Shown here: positions 45,677 through 54,511 of the stretch, one piece after another
How positions within the stretch are numbered: the first letter of the stretch is position 1
How the letters are laid out: each line of letters begins with the position of its first letter
Assembly (NCBI RefSeq): GCF_014652415.1
Contig: NZ_BMYT01000001.1
Location: 620,001 to 684,000, forward strand
DNA: 64,000 nt
From: Affinundibacterium macrobrachii
GTDB taxonomy: Bacteria > Pseudomonadota > Gammaproteobacteria > Burkholderiales > Burkholderiaceae_D
Direction: 5' to 3'
The notes under the pieces: model-generated
Databases searched by the model: none
What the model was told of the DNA's origin: nothing
Seen by the model: only the letters and a program-made list of their open reading frames with translations
Position numbers and translations under genes: made by a program

Positions 45677-46681
45677 ATGAAAACAATCGATCTCGTAGCG
45701 CCCGCTGGCAGCTTAGTTGCGCTCAAAGCCGCCATCGACAAAGGCGCGGATGCCGTCTATTTAGGCTTACGCAATGCCACCAATGCGCGTAATTTTGGTG
45801 GTCTCAATTTTACCGATGCCGATATCCGGCTTGGTGTCGAATACGCCCATCAGCGTGGCAAGCAGGTACTGTTCGCCATCAATACCTATCCGCAAGCACA
45901 AAAAGCGCAAGAATGGCACGCTGCCATCGATACCGCGGTTTTACTAGGAGCCGACGCCATCATTTTGGCCGACCCCGGTTTGATGGCGTATGCACGCCAT
46001 CGTTATCCCGACGTACGGTTGCATTTATCGGTACAAAGTTCATCCACCACCGTCGATGCGATTGAATTAATGCGCGAACAATTTGGCATACGCCGTGCGG
46101 TGTTACCGCGCGTGCTAACGCTAACAGAAATCGAAAAAATCATACGTCAGACTGAGGTAGAAATTGAAGTATTTGGCTTTGGCAGTTTGTGCGTGATGGC
46201 GGAAGGACGTTGCCTATTATCGAGTTATGTCACTGGCGATTCGCCTAACAATAAAGGCGTCTGCTCACCTGGGCACGCAGTCAGTTGGGAAGAAAAAGAT
46301 AAGGTTTTATCCGCACGTTTGAGTGGTACTTTGATTGATCGCTATGCACCGAATGAGGCGGCGGGTTATCCGACTTTGTGCAAGGGTCGCTTTGAGGTTG
46401 AAGGTCAAGTCGATTACGTCTTGGAAGAGCCGACGAGTTTAAATGCGATTGGCCTATTGCCACAGTTGCTCAAAATGGGCGTGAAAGCAATCAAGGTCGA
46501 AGGTCGTCAACGTAGTCCGAATTATGTATCGCAAGTGGTTGGCACCTTGCGTGCAGCTTTAGATTCTGCCGAGCGTGATCCTGAGCGGTATACGGCAAGA
46601 CCGGATTGGAATGCGACCTTGGCCAAACATGCTGAGGGGGCGCAGGTGACGCAAGGGGCGTTCGAACGTCCCTGGAAGTAA
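45677..46681 (+). CDS. ubiU: UbiU, O2-independent ubiquinone hydroxylation protein (peptidase U32 family)
   Basis: UbiU and UbiV form a 4Fe-4S heterodimer that hydroxylates ubiquinone precursors without oxygen, using prephenate as oxygen donor in E. coli. The 334 residues begin KTIDLVAPAGSLVALKAAIDKGADAVYLG. The four predicted cluster cysteines are C172, C179, C196 and C235 (in GSLCVMAEGRC, KGVCSPGH and YPTLCKGRF), three residues offset from the positions I recall for the E. coli protein. The ATG at 45677 was chosen over a TTG two codons upstream. ubiV and ubiT follow in order. Confidence 0.93.
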   Translation: MKTIDLVAPAGSLVALKAAIDKGADAVYLGLRNATNARNFGGLNFTDADIRLGVEYAHQRGKQVLFAINTYPQAQKAQEWHAAIDTAVLLGADAIILADPGLMAYARHRYPDVRLHLSVQSSSTTVDAIELMREQFGIRRAVLPRVLTLTEIEKIIRQTEVEIEVFGFGSLCVMAEGRCLLSSYVTGDSPNNKGVCSPGHAVSWEEKDKVLSARLSGTLIDRYAPNEAAGYPTLCKGRFEVEGQVDYVLEEPTSLNAIGLLPQLLKMGVKAIKVEGRQRSPNYVSQVVGTLRAALDSAERDPERYTARPDWNATLAKHAEGAQVTQGAFERPWK

Positions 46682-46835
46682 GAGCAGTTTATAAATCCAA
46701 TCTCAGGGACGCATTACTGCCTTGCCAATGCTCGCAATACCGACGTATTGCTGTGCTTGGCGCCTTGTACTGCATCCCTGACATTGAATTTCTAAACTAC
46801 TCTTGGTACTACTGTAATCTAATTAAGAACACGAA
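46682..46835 (+). other. Gap after ubiU before the repeat elements
   Basis: Together with 46836-47043 this makes a 362-base gap inside the ubiUVT cluster. No gene or clear terminator is visible in this first part. Confidence 0.4.
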
Positions 46836-46884
46836 ATCCCCTCTCCCGCAAGCGGGAGAGGGTTAGGGTGAGGGCGGTTCAGAA
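46836..46884 (+). repeat. REP-like palindromic repeat, copy 1
   Basis: The palindrome CCCTCTCCCGC / GCGGGAGAGGG is followed by TTAGGGTGAGGGCG and GTTCAGAAA. The same core and tail recur at 54391-54440, and in reverse orientation at 54512-54556. These GC-rich dispersed repeats are found between genes in many proteobacteria. Confidence 0.88.
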
Positions 46885-46912
46885 AATGCACAAAACAACG
46901 TAATAAGGGTAA

Positions 46913-46981
46913 AACCCGCGGTGCACTTACATTGGTCACGCGTGCATCACGTCTTGGCGGCGCGGGTTGCCCCCGCCCTAC
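46913..46981 (+). repeat. GC-rich inverted repeat element
   Basis: AACCCGCG and CGCGGGTT flank about 48 bases that contain a GTCACGCGTGCATCACG segment, and the second arm continues GCCCCCGCCCTAC. It looks like another extragenic palindromic element lying beside the REP-like copy, in the gap between ubiU and ubiV. Confidence 0.55.
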
Positions 46982-47043
46982 AAAAGAATACTATTTCGCC
47001 ACATACACTGCCCTTTATTTGAAAATATAAACAAAGCGAACTT

Positions 47044-47949
47044 ATGAAACTCTCCCTCGCACCACTATCCTATTACTGGTCTAAAGAAGCCACGATGCGG
47101 TTTTATGTAGAGGCGATGCATTGGCCTGTGGATGTTATTTATCTGGGTGAAGTAGTGTGTTCACGTCGGCATGTCATGCGTTTGCCGGATTGGATTAGTT
47201 TGGCGAAGGCTTGTCGTGATACGGGGAAACAGGTTGTTCTTTCTACCTTGACCTTAATCGATAACCAAGCAGATCGCCGCGCCATGCATAAATTGATCGA
47301 TGCCGCAGCGGCGGAAGACTTGCTAATCGAGGCGAATGACTTTAGCGCGGTGCGCGCGATGCAAGGACGGCCTTTTGTCGCTGGTCCGCATCTCAATGTG
47401 TACCATACTGGCACCTTACAATGGCTACGTGAGTTAGGTGCGATGCGTTTTACGCCGCCGATCGAACTCAGTGGTACTGATCTTGCTGCTTTACAAGCGC
47501 AACGTCCAGAAGGTTTAGAAACCGAAGTACAAGTTTGGGGACGCATGGCGCTGGCATTTTCGTCACGCTGCTTCACCGCACGTCATCATCGTCTGCGTAA
47601 AGATAATTGTGAATTTCGCTGTGAACATTATCCCGATGGTTTGGCCTTGCAAACCCGCGAGCACAGCGATTTTTTAACGATAAACGGCATACAAACCCAA
47701 AGTGCGAATTGTCTCGATCTAAGCCCGCAAATTCCTACGTTGAAGAACTTACAGGTGGATATTTTGCGCCTGCAAGTGCAATCCAAAAACATGGAACAAA
47801 TTGTTCACGCCTTCGACACCGCGCGCCGTCGCGAACAAGCAGCTGTGATTGACGCGCAATTTTTACCGCCACAAGCAGAACGCTGTAATGGATACTGGAA
47901 CGGCAGCTCTGGCATGCAATGGCAAACTATACCGATTCAAGCAATTTAA
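47044..47949 (+). CDS. ubiV: UbiV, O2-independent ubiquinone hydroxylation protein (peptidase U32 family)
   Basis: This is the partner of UbiU. The 301 residues keep four cysteines at the spacing expected for a 4Fe-4S cluster: C39 in EVVCSRRH, C176 in SSRCFTARHHRL, C189 and C193 in DNCEFRCEHYPDG. The FYVEAMHWPVDVIYLGEVVCSRR start and the central FVAGPHLNVYHTGTLQWLRELGAMRFTPPIELS match the family. Length is normal. It is split from ubiU by 362 bases with repeat elements, and ubiT follows after ten bases. Confidence 0.93.
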   Translation: MKLSLAPLSYYWSKEATMRFYVEAMHWPVDVIYLGEVVCSRRHVMRLPDWISLAKACRDTGKQVVLSTLTLIDNQADRRAMHKLIDAAAAEDLLIEANDFSAVRAMQGRPFVAGPHLNVYHTGTLQWLRELGAMRFTPPIELSGTDLAALQAQRPEGLETEVQVWGRMALAFSSRCFTARHHRLRKDNCEFRCEHYPDGLALQTREHSDFLTINGIQTQSANCLDLSPQIPTLKNLQVDILRLQVQSKNMEQIVHAFDTARRREQAAVIDAQFLPPQAERCNGYWNGSSGMQWQTIPIQAI

Positions 47950-47959
47950 TTTCGAGTTT

Positions 47960-48406
47960 ATGATGAACCTCACTGAATTTCGCTTTCCCACCGTCTTCGA
48001 GAAAATCGGCCAACGTCTGCCCTCACCTATTGCGGGTGCGCCTTTGATGTTGATGCTAGAACTTGCGCGCCAACGTAGTTGGCTGATCGCACCGGAAAAT
48101 CTATATGGCAGAACCTTTCAAATTCAGGTCGAAGATCTCGGCCTACGTCTATGCTTCCGTTGCGACCAAGGCCGTTTTAAGGCGATACCATTTCAAACAA
48201 CTGACGTTAGCCTCAGCGCCTGTGCCATGGATTTCTTAAAACTTGCCACTGCCTTGGAAGATGCAGATACACTATTCTTCCGCCGCCGCTTAAAAATCGA
48301 AGGTGACACGGAATTGGGGATTGCGGTGAAATATTGGATCGATGCGAGTGAACGTCCAGCATGGCTAAATCGGCTTGCAGAAAAATTGACTGCGAGCGCG
48401 ACCTAA
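47960..48406 (+). CDS. ubiT: UbiT, SCP2-domain accessory factor of O2-independent ubiquinone synthesis
   Basis: This is a 148-residue SCP2-like (sterol carrier) protein, thought to bind ubiquinone intermediates for the UbiUV route. Its start, FPTVFEKIGQRLPSPIAGAPLMLMLELARQR, and the core FRCDQGRFKAIPFQTTDVSLSA and DTLFFRRRLKIEGDTELGIAVKYWIDA fit YhbT/UbiT. The frame is open further upstream into ubiV, but the ATG at 47960 gives the usual length and start. Gene order U-V-T differs from E. coli, where ubiT is divergent from ubiUV. Confidence 0.9.
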   Translation: MMNLTEFRFPTVFEKIGQRLPSPIAGAPLMLMLELARQRSWLIAPENLYGRTFQIQVEDLGLRLCFRCDQGRFKAIPFQTTDVSLSACAMDFLKLATALEDADTLFFRRRLKIEGDTELGIAVKYWIDASERPAWLNRLAEKLTASAT

Positions 48407-48431
48407 GCGACAAGTATTCAATTGCACGCCC

Positions 48432-48866
48432 ATGTCAAACAACACATCCATCTCAGCACAACTACCTTTGGTATATTCCTGTTCCGGCTGTTCTAGCGTC
48501 GCACAACTCGCTAACGATTGTGCACTCGATTTAGATAGAACTGGCCGTGCGCAAATGTCTTGCATTAGCGGCGTTGGTGGAGGCGTTCCATCCTTGCAAA
48601 AGCTAGCTCACTCAGGTCGCCCGATTTTAGCTTTAGACGGCTGCGCACTTGCTTGCGTCAAAGCCTGCTTACAACAAGCTGGCGTGAGCGCCACCGTGCA
48701 TTTGATTCTGAATCAAGAAGGCGTGCGCAAACACTTTCATACCGAAGCGCATCCGGATGAGCGTGCCCATATCAGCAAGGTGATTGATCAAGGCTTGATC
48801 GAATTACATCGAATTGCATCGACTTGCAAATCAAACACAATTCAACAAAACTTGACCGACATCTAG
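48432..48866 (+). CDS. DGC-domain putative zinc-binding protein
   Basis: This 144-residue soluble protein carries the cysteine motifs of the DGC family (COG4273-like): YSCSGCSSVAQLAND near residue 15, MSCISGVGGGVPSL near 43, and LDGCALACVKACLQQAG around residue 68, where DGC gives the family its name. Such proteins often lie beside nnrS and nitric-oxide or anaerobic respiration genes, and so it is here: ubiT is upstream and nnrS downstream. Metal binding is inferred from the cysteines; the exact function is unknown. Confidence 0.87.
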   Translation: MSNNTSISAQLPLVYSCSGCSSVAQLANDCALDLDRTGRAQMSCISGVGGGVPSLQKLAHSGRPILALDGCALACVKACLQQAGVSATVHLILNQEGVRKHFHTEAHPDERAHISKVIDQGLIELHRIASTCKSNTIQQNLTDI

Positions 48867-49019
48867 TTTTTTCTCGTCCAAGTGCAGCTGCACTGGCACT
48901 CCCCCGCGCGAAGACTACACTTTCAACATCGCTCTTGTTCTCCGTCAAAACACGGCCGAGCGTTTGAGATTATGCTGTTTACCATTCCCTATGCACCACC
49001 CTAGCCTCAAGAGATTGCC

Positions 49020-50165
49020 ATGAAACGCCTAGCCCTTGCTCCTCACCGTCTGTATTTTTTTCTCGGTGCGATTGCTGTATTGATTTTATTTTCATGGTGG
49101 TGGTTACATCTACAAAGTGGTCGAAACTTGGCTGTGCCTTTGCATGCCTTGTTGATGCCTTTAGGCGTTTTCCCTTTATTCATTTTGGGTTTTACATTCA
49201 CTGCTGGGCCAAAGTGGTTAGCTGTAGATGAACCACCGCATAATTTTTTACTACATGGCGGTACTTATTTCGGTGGCCTGGTATTGGTCTTAATTGCATC
49301 CAGCTTAGAACTCCCTCCTTTACGCATGTCGGGCTTTGCTTTGACGTTGGCGGCTTGGTGCGCAGTGACTTTACGTTGGGCGCGGCTGGTGATCCATAGT
49401 CAAGTAAAAGATAAACGCCATCCACAAGCATTATTGTTGGCAATGGGTGGCGGCGTGTTGGCGATATTTTCAGCCTTGTTGTGGAGTGCTGGTTTAAGTG
49501 ATGCTTGGATCGCAGCGCGTCAGTTAGCTTTTTTTGCCTTCTTGTTACCGGTATTTTTGACAGTCTGCCATCGTATGCTGCCCTTCTTTAGTAGCAATGT
49601 GATCAAGCCTTACACCATGTGGCGTCCATACTGGTTATTAGGTTCTTGGATCGCTGCTTGTTGGGGCTTGGCGATTGCTGGCATTTTAGGCGCGCACGTA
49701 ATCGAAGCGATGATCGCGACTTTGCTCAGTTTTAGTTTTGCCAATACTTCATGGCGCTGGGGTTTATTCCGCAGCTTGCAAAATCGTTTATTGGCGATGT
49801 TGCATTTATCCTTTGCTTGGCTTGCGATTGTGTTCGCCTTGCAAGCAGCAAGCGCGTTCGGTGCGCAAATAGGTTCGGCAATGGTACATGCTTTGGCTTT
49901 AGGTTTTATGGGCACCATGTTAGTTGGTTTCGTGAGCCGCGTGAGCTTTGGGCATAGTGGTCGTCCGCTGCAAGTGAATAATTTATTATGGGCGATTTAC
50001 CTTTGTTTACACCTTGCCGCTTTGTTACGGGTTGCCGCGAGTGTGACGACGATTCCCTATATGATGAACTTATCCGCTAGCGTTTGGTTACTACTTTTGC
50101 TTTCTTGGGTTGGCTTGATGTTGCCTATCTATATCAAGGCAAGAGCTGATGGGCAGGCGGGTTAA
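49020..50165 (+). CDS. nnrS: NnrS family membrane protein
   Basis: This 381-residue integral membrane protein has about twelve hydrophobic segments. NnrS features include the early RLALAPHRLYFFLGAIAVLILFSWWWL, ALLMPLGVFPLFILGFTFTAGPKWL, the FLTVCHRMLPFFSSNVI segment with a conserved histidine, and MVHALALGFMGTMLVGFVSRVSFGHSGRPL. NnrS is a haem- and copper-containing protein that protects against nitric-oxide stress in denitrifiers and pathogens. Its place after ubiUVT and the DGC gene suggests use during low-oxygen growth on nitrogen oxides. No NsrR or FNR site could be called upstream. Confidence 0.92.
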   Translation: MKRLALAPHRLYFFLGAIAVLILFSWWWLHLQSGRNLAVPLHALLMPLGVFPLFILGFTFTAGPKWLAVDEPPHNFLLHGGTYFGGLVLVLIASSLELPPLRMSGFALTLAAWCAVTLRWARLVIHSQVKDKRHPQALLLAMGGGVLAIFSALLWSAGLSDAWIAARQLAFFAFLLPVFLTVCHRMLPFFSSNVIKPYTMWRPYWLLGSWIAACWGLAIAGILGAHVIEAMIATLLSFSFANTSWRWGLFRSLQNRLLAMLHLSFAWLAIVFALQAASAFGAQIGSAMVHALALGFMGTMLVGFVSRVSFGHSGRPLQVNNLLWAIYLCLHLAALLRVAASVTTIPYMMNLSASVWLLLLLSWVGLMLPIYIKARADGQAG

Positions 50166-50305
50166 GCATAAGCCTATCCCCTCTCTTCATAATTGTAATT
50201 GATTGCGATTGATCGCAAATGTTTGCTAGCGATTGCCGCTGATTCCATTCGCTGGCTGAATCATGGTATGTTTATGCCCGTTTCTACTTTGGCATCGACA
50301 CGCAC

Positions 50306-51562
50306 ATGCAAGCATTTACCCCGAATGAAATCAAGGCTGTTCGCGCTGAATTTCCTGCGCTTCAAATTACCGAACAATGCGTTTTTTTCGATAACGCTGG
50401 CGGCTCTCAAGTTTTAAAAATCGTCGCAGATCGAATTCACGACTATTTATTGAGTAGCAGCGTGCAACTAGGCGCTAGTTACGCAACTTCAAGCCTCGCC
50501 AGCACAAGAGTGTTAGAGGCGAGAAAGGCGATTGCTGAATTCATCAACGCCGCAGACGATCGCGAAGTAGTGATGGGCGGTTCAACTACCGGCCTCATGT
50601 TTCAACTGATACACGCGATCCTACCGAGTATCCAAACTGGTGATGAAATCATCGTCACAAATACCGACCACGAAGCGAACATCGGTGCTTGGAAACGCTT
50701 GCAGCAAGCTGGTGCTGTCATCAAAATCTGGCAAGTGAACACCGACACATTGCGGCTCGATTTAGATGACTTAGATAAATTACTTAGCGCTAATACGAAA
50801 TGGTTGGCAATGACTTTTGCATCGAACGTGCTAGGCACGATCAATCCAATTGCCGAAGTCGCACGCCGCGTGCATGCGTTTGGCGGACGTGTCTGTGTCG
50901 ATGCGGTCGCCTATGCGCCACATCGTTTGGTCGATGTACAAGCAAGTGGCGCTGATGTCGTCGTTTTTAGCTTTTACAAAGTATTTGGACCGCACTATGC
51001 CATTTTGTGGGGAAAATATGATCTCTTACTCAAGCTCTCCAATCTCAACCATTTCTTTATCACCGCAGACAATCTGCCTTACAAACTACAACCAGGCAAT
51101 GTGAATTTTGAATTGTCATATGGCTGTCAAGGCATCGCTGACTATTTGGTCGCGATGGGCGAACGATTTGGTGGTGTAGGTAATCGTCGTCAATTGATGC
51201 AATTCGCCTTCGATAAGTTTGAGGCGCACGAAAATTATTTAGCGCAGAGATTATTAGATTTTTTAAACGCCAAATCGAGCGTGCGCATCATCGGTATGCG
51301 CCAAGTTCACGAAGGTGAAAACACGCGCGTTCCGACGATTAGCTTTGTCGTTCAAGGCACGCAGTCAGAAAGTATCGTGCGGTATATCGACCAGTTTCAT
51401 ATCGGCATACGGTTTGGTGATTTTTATGCGCGCCATCTGATCACTGCTCTAGATTTAGAAAAGCACGGTGGCGTCGTGCGCGTTTCAATTGCACACTACA
51501 ATACCGTCGAAGAAATCGATTTATTGATTTCTCATCTGAACAAAATACTTCCCACTATCTAA
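50306..51562 (+). CDS. Cysteine desulfurase-like protein (class V aminotransferase, VC1184 type)
   Basis: This 418-residue PLP enzyme has the fold of NifS/IscS. The N-terminal CVFFDNAGGSQVLKIVADRIHDYL, the GGSTTGLMFQLIHAI loop, ANIGAWKRLQQAG, and the PLP lysine K225 in VFSFYKVFGPHYAILWG match the 'cysteine desulfurase-like, VC1184' group rather than IscS or SufS. The usual catalytic-cysteine loop of IscS is not apparent, so true desulfurase activity is uncertain. A 5'-nucleotidase follows after 12 bases in the same direction. Confidence 0.88.
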   Translation: MQAFTPNEIKAVRAEFPALQITEQCVFFDNAGGSQVLKIVADRIHDYLLSSSVQLGASYATSSLASTRVLEARKAIAEFINAADDREVVMGGSTTGLMFQLIHAILPSIQTGDEIIVTNTDHEANIGAWKRLQQAGAVIKIWQVNTDTLRLDLDDLDKLLSANTKWLAMTFASNVLGTINPIAEVARRVHAFGGRVCVDAVAYAPHRLVDVQASGADVVVFSFYKVFGPHYAILWGKYDLLLKLSNLNHFFITADNLPYKLQPGNVNFELSYGCQGIADYLVAMGERFGGVGNRRQLMQFAFDKFEAHENYLAQRLLDFLNAKSSVRIIGMRQVHEGENTRVPTISFVVQGTQSESIVRYIDQFHIGIRFGDFYARHLITALDLEKHGGVVRVSIAHYNTVEEIDLLISHLNKILPTI

Positions 51563-51574
51563 GCAAATACACAC

Positions 51575-52477
51575 ATGCCTTATTCACTCGACAAATTATT
51601 AGTGATCGGAATTTCTTCACGGGCTTTGTTTAATTTGGAAGTCGAAGAAGCGATCTTTCAAGATCAAGGTTTGGACGCTTATCGCCAACACCAGTTAGCG
51701 CACGAAAATGAAATCCTCAAACCAGGTGCTGGCTTCGCTTTGGTGAAAGCACTATTAAAACTCAATCAACTAACAGCGGATAAGCGACTGGTCGAAGTGG
51801 TGATTATGTCGCGCAACTCTTCAGAAACCTCGCTACGCATTTTCAATTCGATAGCACATTACGGCTTGGATATTAGTCGTGCCGTGTTAGCAGGTGGCGC
51901 TTCTTTGTCGTCGTATTTGCAAGCGTTTAATGTCAGTCTATTTTTGTCTTTGCACGAAGATGATGTACAAGCAGCGATCAATGCTGGCGTGGCAGCAGCG
52001 CTACTGTATCAACTAGCAGAAAATGTGGTGGATCTTGAACAAATTCGGATTGCCTTCGATGGTGATGCTGTGATTTTTTCTGATGAAGCGGAAAAAATCT
52101 ACCAATCACAGGGTATCGAAGCCTTTGAGCAACATGAGCGCGAGAATGCAAAGAAACCACTACCGGAAGGACCATTCGCTCGCCTACTGATTGCCCTATC
52201 GTATATTCAAAACAACTTCAAAGCGCCAGATGGACGCGCTTTACCTTTACGCACTGCCTTGGTGACAGCACGATCTTCGCCTGCACACGAACGCGTGATT
52301 CGAACTTTGCGAGCATGGAATATCGCGATTGACGAAACTTTCTTTATGGGTGGTGTCAACAAATCGGCTGTGCTCGCTGCGTTCAAGCCGCATATGTTTT
52401 TTGATGATCAGCATGGTCATTGTGTACATGCTTCAAGTGTCGTGCCCACTGGTCGCGTGCCTTACAAACAAGATTAA
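51575..52477 (+). CDS. 5'-nucleotidase (cytosolic NT5C1-like)
   Basis: This 300-residue protein resembles the animal cytosolic 5'-nucleotidase I family and its bacterial members. The start DKLLVIGISSRALFNLEVEEAIFQDQGLDAYRQHQ, the VVIMSRNSSETSLRIFNSI segment, RIAFDGDAVIFSDEAEKIYQSQG and the later DETFFMGGVNKSAVLAAFKPHMFFDDQ are the family blocks. It should release phosphate from nucleoside monophosphates in the cytoplasm. It sits 12 bases after the class V aminotransferase gene, suggesting co-transcription, though no metabolic link is obvious. Confidence 0.9.
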   Translation: MPYSLDKLLVIGISSRALFNLEVEEAIFQDQGLDAYRQHQLAHENEILKPGAGFALVKALLKLNQLTADKRLVEVVIMSRNSSETSLRIFNSIAHYGLDISRAVLAGGASLSSYLQAFNVSLFLSLHEDDVQAAINAGVAAALLYQLAENVVDLEQIRIAFDGDAVIFSDEAEKIYQSQGIEAFEQHERENAKKPLPEGPFARLLIALSYIQNNFKAPDGRALPLRTALVTARSSPAHERVIRTLRAWNIAIDETFFMGGVNKSAVLAAFKPHMFFDDQHGHCVHASSVVPTGRVPYKQD

Positions 52478-52778
52478 ATAACAGGAAAAGTGTAATTCCA
52501 TTGTGTCACCAAGTCATAACTTTATGTCCTTTGTTGCCAAGCACTAAAATCGCTACACTAGAAATCAACAGCACTTTGGTTTGAAACCTAGGCTTAATTA
52601 CACTAGTAAAAAAGTTGCCTGTGAACATATTTGCATTGTGTAATGCGACAACGATGTTGATACTACTGACTATTTAGTGGTCAATTAGCGACTACTTAGT
52701 GGCTACTTATTTACTATTTGATGGCTCGTAATGCGGTCCAAACGCAATCCTATAACTATTCTACAAAATCAATAATCA
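52478..52778 (+). other. Intergenic region before the ALDH7-type gene, with weak tandem repeats
   Basis: No gene is seen. At 52668-52728 three imperfect units of about 20 bases (GACTATTTAGTGG, GACTACTTAGTGG, ACTATTTGATGG) follow each other. No terminator is visible behind the 5'-nucleotidase gene. Confidence 0.45.
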
Positions 52779-54305
52779 ATGAACGCTATGACATCCACAA
52801 TTCAAAACTTATTTATCGAACTCGGCGTTACGCTTGCTGACTATGAAGGCAATGATATTGCCAGTATTTCACCGATTAATGGCTTACCACTCGCAAGCTT
52901 ACGCGCCGACAATGCGACACAAGTCGCACAAAAAATTGACCGCGCCCACAACGCATTCTTAGCGTGGCGCAAAGTACCGGCACCGCGTCGTGGTGAATTG
53001 ATCCGCGTATTTGGCGAAGAACTCCGCACACATAAAACCGCCTTAGGTCAACTCGTTACTTTGGAAGCAGGAAAAATTCTGCAAGAAGGTTTGGGTGAAG
53101 TACAAGAAATGATCGATATCTGCGACTTCGCAGTTGGTCTGTCACGCCAGTTATACGGTTTAACAATCGCCTCGGAACGCCCCGGTCATCGCATGATGGA
53201 AGTCTGGCATCCACTCGGCGTAGTGGGCGTGATTTCCGCGTTCAACTTCCCAGTCGCGGTTTGGGCTTGGAATGCCGCACTCGCCTTTGTTTGCGGCAAC
53301 AGCGTGACGTGGAAACCATCTGAAAAAACACCATTAACCGCACTAGCAACCCACGCCTTATTTATGAAGGCAGTCGCACGCTTCAATGCAAGCAGCAATG
53401 ATGCGCCAGACGGTTTAGCAGAATTGATTATTGGCGCACGCGACACTGGCGCACAAATGGTAGAAGACAAGCGTGTCGCTTTGGTCTCTGCCACTGGTAG
53501 CACGCGCATGGGACGTCAAGTCGCTGAAGTCTGTGCCAAACGCTTGACGCGCACAATCTTGGAATTAGGTGGAAATAACGCGATGATCGTTGCGCCAAGT
53601 GCCGATTTAGAAATGGCGGTACGGGCAATTACCTTTTCAGCGGTCGGTACCGCAGGCCAACGCTGCACCACCTTGCGCCGCTTGTTCGTGCATGACAGTA
53701 TTTACGATACGCTAGTGCCACGTTTAAAGAAGATATACGCAGGCCTACCTATTGGCAATCCGCTAGAAAAATCGACCTTGATTGGACCGTTGGTGGATCA
53801 AGCCGCCTTTGAAGCGATGCAAACTGCCTTGAATGCAGCAAAGGCTGACCAAGGCGTTGTCTTTGGCGGAGATCGTGTGATCGTCACAGGCTCAGAAACC
53901 GGCTATTACGTGCGCCCTGCCATCGTAGAAATGCCAAGCCAAACTGCGCACATGCACCATGAAGTATTTGCGCCGATTATGTACATTGTGCGCTACCAAA
54001 ATTTGCAACAAGCCGTAGACTGGAACAATGAAGTGCCGCAGGGTTTATCGTCCAGCATCTTCACCACCGATATGCGCGAAGCGGAGTTGTTTATGTCGGA
54101 TGTTGGCAGTGATTGCGGCATCGCCAACGTCAACATCGGCCCCTCAGGCGCAGAAATTGGCGGTGCATTTGGCGGTGAAAAGGATACTGGCGGCGGTCGT
54201 GAATCTGGATCGGATGCATGGAAAGCTTATATGCGACGCTCGACCAATACGATCAATTACAGCCATTCTTTGCCTTTGGCGCAAGGGATTAGTTTTGATA
54301 TTTGA
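52779..54305 (+). CDS. amaB: Alpha-aminoadipic semialdehyde / piperideine-6-carboxylate dehydrogenase (ALDH7, AmaB-like)
   Basis: This 508-residue NAD-dependent aldehyde dehydrogenase is of the ALDH7A1 (antiquitin) type, which oxidises 2-aminoadipate semialdehyde to 2-aminoadipate in lysine and hydroxylysine breakdown. The catalytic Cys296 lies in GQRCTTLRRLFVHD, the general base Glu262 in ILELGGNN, and the cofactor region in VSATGSTRMGRQVAEVCAKR. The N-terminal YEGNDIASISPINGLPLASL and the C-terminal FGGEKDTGGGRESGSDAWKAYMRR are the signature of ALDH7. Two genes downstream would make its substrate from phosphohydroxylysine, which supports this assignment. Confidence 0.92.
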   Translation: MNAMTSTIQNLFIELGVTLADYEGNDIASISPINGLPLASLRADNATQVAQKIDRAHNAFLAWRKVPAPRRGELIRVFGEELRTHKTALGQLVTLEAGKILQEGLGEVQEMIDICDFAVGLSRQLYGLTIASERPGHRMMEVWHPLGVVGVISAFNFPVAVWAWNAALAFVCGNSVTWKPSEKTPLTALATHALFMKAVARFNASSNDAPDGLAELIIGARDTGAQMVEDKRVALVSATGSTRMGRQVAEVCAKRLTRTILELGGNNAMIVAPSADLEMAVRAITFSAVGTAGQRCTTLRRLFVHDSIYDTLVPRLKKIYAGLPIGNPLEKSTLIGPLVDQAAFEAMQTALNAAKADQGVVFGGDRVIVTGSETGYYVRPAIVEMPSQTAHMHHEVFAPIMYIVRYQNLQQAVDWNNEVPQGLSSSIFTTDMREAELFMSDVGSDCGIANVNIGPSGAEIGGAFGGEKDTGGGRESGSDAWKAYMRRSTNTINYSHSLPLAQGISFDI

Positions 54306-54390
54306 TTGTGGGGCCGTTTAGAAAATTGAACGACAAATGATGAGGTAAGCAGAAATTTTTATTTAAGACCTACAGTGCTTGAATTTTGCA

Positions 54391-54440
54391 ATCCCCTCTC
54401 CCGCATGCGGGAGAGGGTTAGGGTAAGGGCGATTCAGAAA
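54391..54440 (+). repeat. REP-like palindromic repeat, copy 2
   Basis: CCCTCTCCCGC / GCGGGAGAGGG is followed by TTAGGGTAAGGGCGATTCAGAAA, nearly identical to the copy at 46836-46884. Together with the inverted copy 3 it fills most of the gap between the dehydrogenase and kinase genes. Confidence 0.88.
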
Positions 54441-54511
54441 CATAAAGGCCTGAATAACTCTTAACAATAAATTCTAATTTTTCATATTGCATTACTTTAT
54501 CCGAACCAAAA

